From DATMTS01 sp035564555 (GTDB lineage: Bacteria; Actinomycetota; Actinomycetes; Actinomycetales; Microbacteriaceae), in NCBI GenBank assembly GCA_035564555.1, contig DATMTS010000027.1, positions 31,512 to 95,511 on the forward strand: a DNA stretch of 64,000 bases, read 5' to 3'. The notes beneath the pieces are model-generated. The model worked only from the letters and a program-made list of their open reading frames with translations. It did no database searches and was not told where the DNA came from. Position numbers and translations under genes: made by a program. This document shows, in pieces, positions 53,959 to 62,358 of this stretch (the stretch's first letter is position 1; each line of letters starts with the position of its first letter).

Positions 53959-54942
53959 ATGGCGCATACCCGGCTCTACCGCAACGGCATCCTCGAACGC
54001 GAGGGCTTTCCGGCCGAGGAGATCTCCGACCTGATCGCGGACCCGACGGCGACGGTGTGGCTGGACTACGAGACCCCGAGCGCTGCGGATCTGGCGCAGA
54101 TCGCGGAGGAGCTGTCCCTTCATCCGCTCGCGGTCGAAGACGCGGTGCACGAACACCAGCGGCCCAAGCTCGACCGCTACGACACGCACCTGTTCCTCGC
54201 CGCATACGCGATCCAGGCGCAGCAGGCCGAGGCGACCGGCGAGCACGAGCTTCGCACCATGGAGGTGTGCGCCTTCATCACCAAGCAGGCGCTCGTGACG
54301 GTTCGCAAGAGTTCCGCGTTCCCGCTCGCCGCGGTGCTGGAGCGGTGGGAGGCGCAATCCGCGCTCGCCCAATACGGCGCCGCGTATCTGCTCTGGGGCG
54401 TGCTCGACGCCGTCGTCGACAGCCATTTCGCCGCGGCGCAGAGCCTCGATGACGACGTGGAGTCGCTCGAAGACGCCGTGCTTGCGCAGAACCCCGACAT
54501 CGGCGGCGTGCAACGCCGATCTTTCCGCCTGCGCAAGGACATCATGATGTTGCGCCGTTACGCGCTGCCGATGCGCGAGGTCGTCGGCAGCCTCTCCCGC
54601 CGGGACACCGAGATCATCAGCGCCGAGTTGACGCCGTACTTCCAGGACGTCTACGACCACGTGCTGCGCGTCGCCGACTGGTCGGAATCCCTTCGCGACC
54701 TGGTCGGCACCATCCTCGACACCAACCTCACCAATCAGAGCAACCGGATGAACCTGGTGATGAAGAAGGTGACGAGCTGGGCCGCGATCATCGCGGTACC
54801 GACCCTGATCACGGGTTACTTCGGGCAGAACCTGGCCTTCCCGCTGTTCGGATCGGCCGTCGGCTGGTGGGTGTCGAACGGCCTGATCGTCGCCTGCTCG
54901 TTGGCGCTCTATCTGCAGTTCAAGCGCCGCGACTGGCTCTGA
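53959..54942 (+). CDS. CorA-family divalent metal ion transporter, GQN variant
   Basis: The 327-aa protein has an N-terminal cytoplasmic domain and two C-terminal membrane helices. VTSWAAIIAVPTLITGYFGQN has the signature loop, here Y-F-G-Q-N rather than the canonical Y-G-M-N; the second helix is WWVSNGLIVACSLALYLQF with the basic end KRRDWL. Other family features: HPLAVEDAVHEHQRPKLDRYD and FRLRKDIMMLRRYALPMREV. GQN-type relatives occur in actinobacteria and can differ in ion preference, so magnesium should not be taken for granted. Confidence 0.88.
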   Translation: MAHTRLYRNGILEREGFPAEEISDLIADPTATVWLDYETPSAADLAQIAEELSLHPLAVEDAVHEHQRPKLDRYDTHLFLAAYAIQAQQAEATGEHELRTMEVCAFITKQALVTVRKSSAFPLAAVLERWEAQSALAQYGAAYLLWGVLDAVVDSHFAAAQSLDDDVESLEDAVLAQNPDIGGVQRRSFRLRKDIMMLRRYALPMREVVGSLSRRDTEIISAELTPYFQDVYDHVLRVADWSESLRDLVGTILDTNLTNQSNRMNLVMKKVTSWAAIIAVPTLITGYFGQNLAFPLFGSAVGWWVSNGLIVACSLALYLQFKRRDWL

Positions 54943-54945
54943 CGA

Positions 54946-55713
54946 CTACAGCACCTTCGACAGGAACGCTTGGGTGCGCTGATGCTGCGGGTTGGCGAGC
55001 ACCTCCCGCGGATGCCCGGACTCGACCACGACCCCGCCGTCCATGAACACGAGCGAATCGGCGACCTCGCGCGCGAAGCCCATCTCGTGCGTGACGACGA
55101 CCATGGTCATGCCACTGGTCGCCAGGCCCTGCATCACGTCGAGCACTTCGCCGACCAGTTCGGGGTCGAGCGCGCTCGTCGGCTCGTCGAAGAGCATGAG
55201 CTTCGGTTCCATCGCCAGTGCCCTCGCGATGGCGACCCGCTGCTGCTGTCCGCCCGAGAGGTGGCCGGGATACGACTTCGCCTTCTCGGCCAGCCCGACC
55301 TGGCTGAGCAGTTGCATGCCGCGGGCGACCGCCTCGGTCTTGCGCACCCGCTTCACCCGCATCGGCGCCTCGATCACGTTCTCCAACGCGGTCATGTGCG
55401 GGAACAGGTTGAAGCGCTGGAACACCATGCCGATGTCGCGTCGCTGCCGCGCCGCTTCTTTCGGATGCAACTCGTGCAGCCGATCGCCCTTCTCGCGGTA
55501 ACCGACCAGGGTGCCGTCCACCCGCAGCCTGCCGGCATCCACCGTCTCGAGGTGATTGATACAGCGCAGGAACGTCGACTTGCCCGATCCGCTCGGTCCG
55601 ATCATGCACAGCACTTCACCGCGCCCGACGGTGAGCGAGATGCTCTTCAGCACGCGGTTCGATCCGAAGCTCTTCGAGACCTGAACGGCTTCGACCATGG
55701 GGAGAGAAGTCAT
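54946..55713 (-). CDS. polar amino acid ABC transporter, ATP-binding protein
   Basis: The 255-aa ATPase of the GlnQ/HisP group has Walker A IGPSGSGKSTFLRCIN, Q-loop VFQRFNLFPHMTALENV, signature LSGGQQQRVAIARALA, Walker B LMLFDEPTSALDPELVGEVL, and H-loop VVTHEMGFAREVAD. It overlaps the permease gene by 4 bp (ATGA), so the importer proteins are made together. It energises uptake of a polar or basic amino acid. Confidence 0.94.
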   Translation of the reverse strand: MTSLPMVEAVQVSKSFGSNRVLKSISLTVGRGEVLCMIGPSGSGKSTFLRCINHLETVDAGRLRVDGTLVGYREKGDRLHELHPKEAARQRRDIGMVFQRFNLFPHMTALENVIEAPMRVKRVRKTEAVARGMQLLSQVGLAEKAKSYPGHLSGGQQQRVAIARALAMEPKLMLFDEPTSALDPELVGEVLDVMQGLATSGMTMVVVTHEMGFAREVADSLVFMDGGVVVESGHPREVLANPQHQRTQAFLSKVL

Positions 55714-56669
55714 CGGATGTGCTCCGATCCGTGAGTGTCGACCGCGGCCACGGTGACCGACCCGTCGTCTTTGCCTGGCCGCACGTCTCCGATGCCGCGC
55801 GCGAACCTCTTCTCCAGGAAGTACTGGCCGATCATCAGCACCGACGTGATGGCCAGGTACCACACCGAGGCCACCATGAGCAGCGGAATCGGGGCGAACA
55901 GCGTCGAAGCGATGTCTCGCGACCGGGTGAAGAGGTCGAAGCTGTACGGCACCGCCGTCACCAGCGACGTGGTCTTCAGCATCGAGATCACCTCGTTGCC
56001 GGTCGGCGGGATGATCACACGCATCGATTGCGGTATCACCACCCGCCACATCGACTGCGACCAACTCATCCCGAGGGCGGTGGCGGCCTCCTCCTGACCC
56101 CGGTCGACCGAGAGGATGCCCGCTCGCACGATTTCGGCCAGGTAGGCCGACTCGTTCAGCGCGAGCCCGATCACGGCGAGGGTGAAGAAGCTCAGCGTGC
56201 CCTGCGTCGGCAACGACACCGCGGGCGGGAGGAAAGGCAGGCCGAGGGTGAGCCTGGGGTAGATGACCGAGAGCAGCCCCCAGAACGTCAACTGCACGTA
56301 CACCGGAGTGCCGCGGAAGATCCAGAGGTACGCCCAGGAGATGCTGCGGAACACCGGATTCGTCGACAGGCGCATCACGGCGAGGATCAGCGCGAGCACC
56401 GCGGCGATGAGCATCGAGTACACCGTCAACTGGAGCGTGTTCACGGCGGCTTCGGAGATGCGCCGATCGAACAGGTACTTGGCGAAGACGTCCCACTGGA
56501 ATGCCTTGCGCGACGCGGCGTCCCAGAGGAACGCCGCGACGTAGACCACGATGACCACGGCGATGATGGTGCGCCACGGGTGCCGCAGCTTCACCGCCTT
56601 GATCGGCTCCGCTTCTACGGTCTGCGGCGGCAGCGCTGCCGCCGCAGATCCGGGGCCGTGCTCGGTCAT
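55710..56669 (-). CDS. polar amino acid ABC transporter, permease
   Basis: The 319-aa HisMQ-type permease has a hydrophilic N-terminus (about 45 residues) then a first hydrophobic segment, and the core with NTLQLTVYSMLIAAVLALIL and the EAA loop ESAYLAEIVRAGILSVDRGQEEAATALGMSWSQSMWRVVIPQS. An unusually long C-terminal tail (GIGDVRPGKDDGSVTVAAVD) is hydrophilic. ATG 56669 is chosen because it falls just after the stop of the binding-protein gene; only 2 bp separate them. Confidence 0.92.
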   Translation of the reverse strand: MTEHGPGSAAAALPPQTVEAEPIKAVKLRHPWRTIIAVVIVVYVAAFLWDAASRKAFQWDVFAKYLFDRRISEAAVNTLQLTVYSMLIAAVLALILAVMRLSTNPVFRSISWAYLWIFRGTPVYVQLTFWGLLSVIYPRLTLGLPFLPPAVSLPTQGTLSFFTLAVIGLALNESAYLAEIVRAGILSVDRGQEEAATALGMSWSQSMWRVVIPQSMRVIIPPTGNEVISMLKTTSLVTAVPYSFDLFTRSRDIASTLFAPIPLLMVASVWYLAITSVLMIGQYFLEKRFARGIGDVRPGKDDGSVTVAAVDTHGSEHIR

Positions 56670-56671
56670 GA

Positions 56672-57562
56672 CTAGCCCTGGCTGGCGGCGTTGATCGTGA
56701 TCTTCGTCAGAGCACCGTCGGCAACGCCCCACTTGTCGAGGATCTTCTTATAGGTGCCGTCATCGACGATCGCCTGGAAGGCCTTCTCGATGGCCGGGCC
56801 GAGCTTGGACCCCTTGTCGACGGCGACACCATAGGGCGCCACCTCGAACGTCTTGCCGGCGACCTGCAGCTGTCCGTTCGACTTCGAGATCGCGTAATCG
56901 GTGATCGGAGAGTCAGCGCTCATGGCATCCGCCTGCCCCGTGACGACGGCGTTGGTGGCCTGATCCTGTCCGTCGAACTTCAAGATCTGGATCGCCTTCT
57001 TACCGGCGTCGGTGCATTTCTTCGACTTGGCGGGCACCTCGTCCTGCTCCTCCGTCGTTCCGGATTCGACGGCCACCTTGAGCCCGCACGCGTTGTCGGG
57101 ATCGACCGACTTGCCCTTCTGAGAGGCCCACAGGATTCCGGCCGAATAGTAATTGACGAAGTCGACCTGCTTCTCGCGCTCGGTGGTGTCGGTGAACGAC
57201 GAGACCCCCGCGTCGAACTTGCCTCCGGTGATGGCGGGGATGATGGTGTCGAAACCGGCGATGTTGTAGACCGGTTTGACCCCGAGCTTCGATGAGACCG
57301 CGTCGAACAGGTCGATGTCCCAGCCGATCGCGTTGCCGTTGGCGTCTTTGCTCTCGTTCGGCGGGTACGTCGCATCGACGCCGACCTGGATCTTTCCGGA
57401 CTTCTTGATCGTGGCCGGCAGCAGTGCCGCGAGCGAGGCGTCCTTCGTGCCTGCGGATGCACTGCTGCTGGAACCGGAACCCGGCGCCTCATTGTTGACA
57501 CAGCCGGTCAGGAGCAGCGCGGCTGCGGCGGCCAATACCGGGATGACGTACCGGTTTCGCAT
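56672..57562 (-). CDS. polar amino acid ABC transporter, substrate-binding lipoprotein
   Basis: The 296-aa family-3 binding protein has a lipoprotein signal (VIPVLAAAAALLLTGC, with the modified Cys), then a Ser-rich linker, VGVDATYPPNESKDANGNAIGWDIDLFDAV, FDAGVSSFTDTTEREKQVDFVNYY and the second-lobe GVADGALTKITINAAS at the end. ATG 57562 is preferred over 57574 because AGGA lies six bases before it. It captures the amino acid at the outer face of the membrane and hands it to the permease encoded next door. The ligand is unknown. Confidence 0.92.
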   Translation of the reverse strand: MRNRYVIPVLAAAAALLLTGCVNNEAPGSGSSSSASAGTKDASLAALLPATIKKSGKIQVGVDATYPPNESKDANGNAIGWDIDLFDAVSSKLGVKPVYNIAGFDTIIPAITGGKFDAGVSSFTDTTEREKQVDFVNYYSAGILWASQKGKSVDPDNACGLKVAVESGTTEEQDEVPAKSKKCTDAGKKAIQILKFDGQDQATNAVVTGQADAMSADSPITDYAISKSNGQLQVAGKTFEVAPYGVAVDKGSKLGPAIEKAFQAIVDDGTYKKILDKWGVADGALTKITINAASQG

Positions 57563-57749
57563 GGATTTCCTCATTTTCTGCGACGAGAACGCGTGTGATT
57601 ACAGGTGAGTTGGAGCATACCGTAGGGCCACGGCGATCGCGTGCGCCGCCGCCTGCCCCGACGCTCGAATCCGTCGCATCCGCGTGCCGGCGCCGTCGTA
57701 TCCGTGCGCGCGCGGGCCGGTTGGCGCCGCATGGCGTCACGAGCGCAGC

Positions 57750-58652
57750 TCAGCCCTTCAACCCGCTGCCCGTGACGCCCTCGACGATGCGGCGCTGGAA
57801 CGCGAGATAGAGGATGATCAGCGGCAGAGCGCCGAGGATCGCGCCCGCCTGGATGTCGGCATACCGCTGCCCGAAACTGCCCTGCACGGTGGCGAGCCCG
57901 ACCGGGATCGTCATCAGGTTCGGGTTGGAGAGCACGAACAACGGCAGCAACAGGTTGTTCCACACGCCGACGAAGGTCAGGATCACCACGGCTGCGACCA
58001 CCGGCCGCGACAGCGGCATGATCACCGACCAGTACACCTTCCAGAGCCCGGCCCCGTCGATGCGGGCCGCCTCTTCAAGCTCCCGCGGGATTCCGTCGAA
58101 GAACTGCTTGAAGATGAACACCGCGATCACCGCCGGAATCTGCGGGAAGATCACCGACCAGTAGGTGTTCAGCAGGTTCACGGCGCCCAGGATCTGGAAG
58201 ATCGGCACGATCAACACCTGGGTGGGGATCATGATGCCGAGCACGACGAGCAGGAACATCGCGTTCCGCCCGCGGAAGACCAGGCGGGACAGCGCGAATG
58301 CCGCCATCGAGGCGAAGAGCACGGTCAGTACGGCGGTCAATACGGAGGTGATGGCGCTGGCCAGGTACCAGTTCCAGATGTCGCCGGCCTGGAACAGCGC
58401 CGCGTACGAGTGCAGCGTGGGATTCCAGTTCGAGAGGATCGCGGGAGCCCCCAGGGCGGCAGTGCCGTTGTCGGACAGGGACGTCTTCAACGCGAACAGG
58501 CTGGGGATCAGCCAGATGATCGAGAAGACGATCAACACGATCAGGGCGGTGATGTTGAAGCTGCGTCCGCTCACCCGGGCCCGTGGGCCGGATGCCGCCG
58601 GTGCCGCCGCAGAGATCGGCGAACGCCGGCGTGGAGTCGTCGTCGTGGACAT
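57750..58652 (-). CDS. carbohydrate ABC transporter, permease (MalG type)
   Basis: The 300-aa permease has six hydrophobic helices and the conserved EAA loop IPRELEEAARIDGAGLWKVYWSVIMPLSRPV. Its N-terminal ~25 residues are basic and Ser/Pro-rich. It is the last gene of the sugar importer operon, one base from the stop of the MalF-type gene. It would form the channel with that protein, powered by a shared MsiK-like ATPase encoded elsewhere, since no ATPase gene is present in this cluster. Confidence 0.92.
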   Translation of the reverse strand: MSTTTTPRRRSPISAAAPAASGPRARVSGRSFNITALIVLIVFSIIWLIPSLFALKTSLSDNGTAALGAPAILSNWNPTLHSYAALFQAGDIWNWYLASAITSVLTAVLTVLFASMAAFALSRLVFRGRNAMFLLVVLGIMIPTQVLIVPIFQILGAVNLLNTYWSVIFPQIPAVIAVFIFKQFFDGIPRELEEAARIDGAGLWKVYWSVIMPLSRPVVAAVVILTFVGVWNNLLLPLFVLSNPNLMTIPVGLATVQGSFGQRYADIQAGAILGALPLIILYLAFQRRIVEGVTGSGLKG

Positions 58653-58653
58653 C

Positions 58654-59610
58654 TCAGGCCTCCCTTCGGGCGGCGGAGCGGTCGAAGAGTTGCCGGATGA
58701 TCGCGATCACGACGATCAGGATGAACAACAGGAACGATGCGGCGGAGGCCGCCCCGATGCGGTTGTCGGTGAAGCCGGTGTTCGTGACCAACATCAGCAG
58801 CACCTGGGTCGAGATTCCCGGACCACCGTTGGTCATCAGGTAGACCTGATCGAAGATCTTCAGGCTGGCGATGATCTGCAACAGGATGACCAAGGTCGTG
58901 GTGCGACCGAGCATCGGAATGGTGATGTAACGGATCTGAGCCCAGTTCGACGCTCCGTCGACCGCCGCTGCCTCGTAGAGCTCGCGCGGGATCTCTTGCA
59001 GGCCGGCCAGGTAGAGAACGAAGTTGAATCCGAGCGTCCACCACACCGTGGCGATGGCGATGCCGATCATCGCGGTGTTGGGATCGGCGAGCACACCGGC
59101 TCCCGGCGTGATGCCCAGCGCGCTCTGCACGCTCGCCCACAGCCCGGTCGCGGGGGTGAAGATGAACACCCAGATCAGTGAGATCGTCGCCGACGGTAGG
59201 ATGAACGGCAGGAAGAACGCCAGCCGGAAGTACCATTGGCCGCGGCCGAGCCGGTTGGTGAGCACCGCGAAGATGAACGCGAGGATCACCAGCGGAGGCG
59301 TGGTGTACAGGGTGAACTGGATGGTGTGCCACAGGGCGCTCCAGAAGTCGGCCCGCCCCAGCATCTCCGCATAGTTGGCGAAGCCGGCGAAGGATCCCAG
59401 CCCGGGACGCACGGTCGATGTGTTGAAGAAGCTCGTGATGAGCATCCAGATCGTCGGCCCCAGCAGGAATGCCAGATAGAAGATGCCGAACGGGGCGAGG
59501 AAGAGCCAGGCTCCGCGGCTGTCGTGGCGGTTCACCGGCGAGAGGCCGCCCGTGAATGAACGCTTCGGAACCGTCGCGACGGAACGGTCCACGGCTGGTA
59601 TGGCGGTCAC
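58654..59610 (-). CDS. carbohydrate ABC transporter, permease (MalF type)
   Basis: The 318-aa permease has an N-terminal cytoplasmic segment (about 30 residues) and then six helices, with the EAA loop IPRELYEAAAVDGASNWAQIRYITIPMLGRTT. It starts at GTG 59610 after GGAGG. It pairs with the MalG-type permease encoded next. Context (LacI regulator and GH51 arabinofuranosidase) suggests arabinose-containing oligosaccharides as cargo. Confidence 0.92.
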   Translation of the reverse strand: MTAIPAVDRSVATVPKRSFTGGLSPVNRHDSRGAWLFLAPFGIFYLAFLLGPTIWMLITSFFNTSTVRPGLGSFAGFANYAEMLGRADFWSALWHTIQFTLYTTPPLVILAFIFAVLTNRLGRGQWYFRLAFFLPFILPSATISLIWVFIFTPATGLWASVQSALGITPGAGVLADPNTAMIGIAIATVWWTLGFNFVLYLAGLQEIPRELYEAAAVDGASNWAQIRYITIPMLGRTTTLVILLQIIASLKIFDQVYLMTNGGPGISTQVLLMLVTNTGFTDNRIGAASAASFLLFILIVVIAIIRQLFDRSAARREA

Positions 59611-59641
59611 GGCGTTGTACCTCCAGTAGTCATGAGCGGAA

Positions 59642-60982
59642 TCACAGCGGGCTCGGCGTGTTGAGGTAGACCTGAAGCTGATCCTTGATCGCCTTCAACG
59701 CGCCCTGCGGGGTGATGGCGCGCTGCTGTGCGAGAGCCAGTTGCGCGCCGACGGTGTTCTCGAACGTGGAGCCGGAGCCGCCGTACCACGCCGGAGCGTC
59801 ATAAACGGCGTACTTCGCGGCCCCGGCGTAGTCGGCCTGCGGTTCGAGCGCCTTGTAGGCCGAGCTGTTCAACGTGGGCAGGTAGGCGGGGATGTGACCG
59901 CCCTTCGCCCAGGTGAGGCTCTGGTCGAGCATCGCCTTGATGAACCCCATCGCCTGTTTGCGCTGCTCGGGAGTGCGATCCTTCCTCGGCAGCACGAAGG
60001 TGTGCGAGTCGGCCTGCGCTGCGGGCTTGTCGTACAGCGTCGGAACCGGCACCATGCCGAACTTCAGGCCCTTGATCGACTGCGCCGTGGTGATCTCCCA
60101 CTCGCCTTCGAGGTAGAACCCCGCCTTGCCGGTGAACATCTGGGTCTGGGCGCCCGCGTAGTCGAGACCGTTGTTCAGCCAGCCCTTCTTCACCCACGAC
60201 TGCATGCGACTGACCACCGTGTTGAAGGCATCCTCGTCGACGGTGAGCTTGCTGCCGTTGTCGGAGATGAACGGGGTCACACCGTTGATCTGGTGATACA
60301 GGGTGGTGAACACCCGCCACGGCGTGGCCGTCTCGCTCACGTTCGCGCTCGTGATGGCCGTGCCGCCGGTGACCTTGCTCACCGCGGCGAGGGCGGACTC
60401 GAAGGCATCCATGCCGTGCAGGGGTTTGAGCTTGCCGTCCGAGCCGATCAGCCCGGCCTTCTTGCAGACATCCTGATTGAAGAACATCACCAGCGGGTGC
60501 GTGTCGAGCGGGATGGCGATGTTGTTTCCGGCTGTCCTCTGAGCGGCCCACGATTTCGGGTTGAAGTCGCTTGCAGACAGCCCGACCGAAGCGAGGTCTG
60601 CTTCGGTGATCGGCTCGAGGATGTCACCGTCGTAAAGCGGCTTCGCGCGTGTCAGGTGCGAGATGGCGACGTCCGGTGGCTTGTTGCCGACGGTGGCGAG
60701 GGTGAGCTTGGAGTAGTACGGGTTGCCCCAGGCGAACACGGTGGCCTGCAGCGAGCCGGGGCCATGCGCCTTGGCGTATGTGGCCTCCATCGTCTGCATG
60801 CGGCTGCCGTCGCCGCCGCCGAACAGGTTCCAGAAGATGAGCAGCTGGGGGTTCAGCGGCACGCCGAGAAGCCCCGCGGCCAGCGGGCTGGTGCATCCCG
60901 CGAGCGCGACGGTGCCGGCTGTCGCCAGGCCCGCAGCCAGGAAGCTTCTTCGGGTTAGCCCTGACCGAGTATGCATCGCCAT
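59642..60982 (-). CDS. carbohydrate ABC transporter, substrate-binding lipoprotein
   Basis: The 446-aa family-1 binding protein has an N-terminus combining a twin-arginine-type signal (TRRSFLAAGLATAGTVALAGC) with a lipobox Cys, so it is probably exported folded and then lipid-anchored. Characteristic parts: LLIFWNLFGGGDGSRMQTMEATY, IAIPLDTHPLVMFFNQDVCKKAGL, GKAGFYLEGEWEIT and the C-terminal SGSTFENTVGAQLALAQQ. ATG 60982 follows GAGGAGG. First gene of the sugar importer operon; its promoter carries a LacI-type operator. Confidence 0.93.
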   Translation of the reverse strand: MAMHTRSGLTRRSFLAAGLATAGTVALAGCTSPLAAGLLGVPLNPQLLIFWNLFGGGDGSRMQTMEATYAKAHGPGSLQATVFAWGNPYYSKLTLATVGNKPPDVAISHLTRAKPLYDGDILEPITEADLASVGLSASDFNPKSWAAQRTAGNNIAIPLDTHPLVMFFNQDVCKKAGLIGSDGKLKPLHGMDAFESALAAVSKVTGGTAITSANVSETATPWRVFTTLYHQINGVTPFISDNGSKLTVDEDAFNTVVSRMQSWVKKGWLNNGLDYAGAQTQMFTGKAGFYLEGEWEITTAQSIKGLKFGMVPVPTLYDKPAAQADSHTFVLPRKDRTPEQRKQAMGFIKAMLDQSLTWAKGGHIPAYLPTLNSSAYKALEPQADYAGAAKYAVYDAPAWYGGSGSTFENTVGAQLALAQQRAITPQGALKAIKDQLQVYLNTPSPL

Positions 60983-61082
60983 ATTCGACCTCCTCGTCGT
61001 TGCGCCGGTCGCGCGTCCGAACGGACACTGCGGTCGGGGCAGTGGTGGTGGCGCGTCGACGCGCTTTCGCGCGCGCACTCGT

Positions 61083-61094
61083 TACAACGTTGTA
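61083..61094. promoter_or_regulatory. LacI-type operator upstream of the sugar importer
   Basis: TACAACGTTGTA is a perfect 12-bp palindrome with the central CG typical of LacI/GalR-family sites. It lies 3 bp downstream of a predicted minus-strand -10 box, where bound repressor would block transcription. A near copy lies in front of the arabinofuranosidase gene. Confidence 0.75.
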
Positions 61095-61097
61095 GCG

Positions 61098-61127
61098 ATG
61101 CTAGACACCCGCGAATCTCGCTGTCAA
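61098..61127 (-). promoter_or_regulatory. predicted sigma-70-type promoter of the sugar importer operon
   Basis: On the minus strand TTGACA (61127-61122) and TAGCAT (61103-61098) are separated by 18 bp. The -35 box is a perfect consensus match. The operator palindrome begins 3 bp past the -10 box, about 100 bp upstream of the binding-protein start codon. Confidence 0.55.
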
Positions 61128-61246
61128 GGACCTTGCCACGTGCCGGATGGCGCCCCGGCGCTGCCGGTAAGATCGGCTCCAGCATCCCTGCCCGGCACCG
61201 CATGCCCGGCAGTGGGATGCGACGCAGTGCTCGGGAGGAGGACGCC

Positions 61247-62248
61247 GTGCGCGCAACCGTCAAAGACGTGGCCGAACGCGCCGGCGTCTCGCCTAAGACC
61301 GTCTCGAACGTGATCAACGGCGAGGTCTTCGTGCGAGACGATACGCGCGAGCGCGTCGAGAAGGCGCTCAAAGAGCTCGACTACGTGCCCAACCTCAGCG
61401 CTCGCGGGCTGCGCAATGGTCGCTCGGGCGTGATCGCATTGTCGCTGCCCGACCTCGCCACGCCATACTCGGGCGAGATGGCGCACCACTTCGTCGAGGC
61501 CGCGCATGCCCGCGGTTGGGGCGTGCAGATCGAGGAGACCGCAACGCGACCAGAGCGCGAGGACGAGTTGCTCTCCCGGGCGCGCTCGCACCTGGTCGAC
61601 GGGCTGATCCTGAACCCGGTGACGCTCGCCGACAGCGCGCTCGCCCGCAGCAGAGCGCTGCCGCCGGTCGTGCTGATCGGTGAGGTGGAGCAGAATCTCA
61701 CCGACCAGGTGCGCGTCGACTCGCTCGACGCGGCCCGGCAGATGACGCAGTTGCTGATCGACCGCGGCGCCACCTCGATCGCCGTGGTCGGCTCGCCGCA
61801 GCAGCGGGCGACGGCAACAGCCGAGATGCGCATCGCCGGCTACCGCCAGGCGCTGGACGCGGCAGGCATCCCGCGCGACGACACGCTGGAACTGAGCTGT
61901 CCGAGATGGACGACGCAGAGCGCGGCGACCGTGGTCGCCGAGTTCCTGGCGGACCATGCGTTGCCCGACGCGTTCTTCTGCTTCACGGATTCACTGGCGA
62001 TCGGCACGGTGAGTGCGATCGTCGGTTCGGGTCGCAGGGTTCCCGAAGACACGCTCGTCGCGGGTTTCGACGATATCGAGGCGAGCGCCTTCACCACTCC
62101 TGCCCTCACCACCGTCGGCTTCGACAAGCGGGCCTTCGCCGACGCGGCGCTCGACCGCCTCGCGATGCGCCTGCGCGACCGGGAGACACCGCCGCAGACG
62201 ATCCTGATCCCGCACCGCATCATCGAGCGCGCCAGCACGAGACGATGA
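61247..62248 (+). CDS. LacI family transcriptional regulator
   Basis: The 333-aa repressor has an N-terminal helix-turn-helix and hinge (VKDVAERAGVSPKTVSNVINGEVFVRDDTRERVEKALKELDYVPN) and a periplasmic-binding-protein-like effector domain with VIALSLPDLATPYSGEMAHHF, GATSIAVVGSPQQR and TLVAGFDDIEASAFTTPALTTV. The start is GTG 61247 with GGGAGGAGG seven bases upstream. It is divergent from the sugar importer and just ahead of the arabinofuranosidase. Matching operator sites on both sides suggest that it represses both and is released by an arabinose-type sugar. Confidence 0.93.
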   Translation: MRATVKDVAERAGVSPKTVSNVINGEVFVRDDTRERVEKALKELDYVPNLSARGLRNGRSGVIALSLPDLATPYSGEMAHHFVEAAHARGWGVQIEETATRPEREDELLSRARSHLVDGLILNPVTLADSALARSRALPPVVLIGEVEQNLTDQVRVDSLDAARQMTQLLIDRGATSIAVVGSPQQRATATAEMRIAGYRQALDAAGIPRDDTLELSCPRWTTQSAATVVAEFLADHALPDAFFCFTDSLAIGTVSAIVGSGRRVPEDTLVAGFDDIEASAFTTPALTTVGFDKRAFADAALDRLAMRLRDRETPPQTILIPHRIIERASTRR

Positions 62249-62293
62249 GAGCGGCTCGGCCAGGTCTCCACGCGCATCCGATCGGCTTCGGGG

Positions 62294-62322
62294 TTGCGAG
62301 GTCCATTACAACGATGTAAAAC
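62294..62322 (+). promoter_or_regulatory. predicted promoter with overlapping LacI-type operator for the arabinofuranosidase
   Basis: TTGCGA (62294-62299) and TAAAAC (62317-62322) are separated by 17 bp. The near-palindrome TTACAACGATGTAA (62306-62319) lies in the spacer, so bound repressor would exclude RNA polymerase. It differs from the importer operator core by one central base pair. Confidence 0.55.
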
Positions 62323-62358
62323 TCGTTGGGTACCGTGCCACGCCAGCCAAGGAGATCC

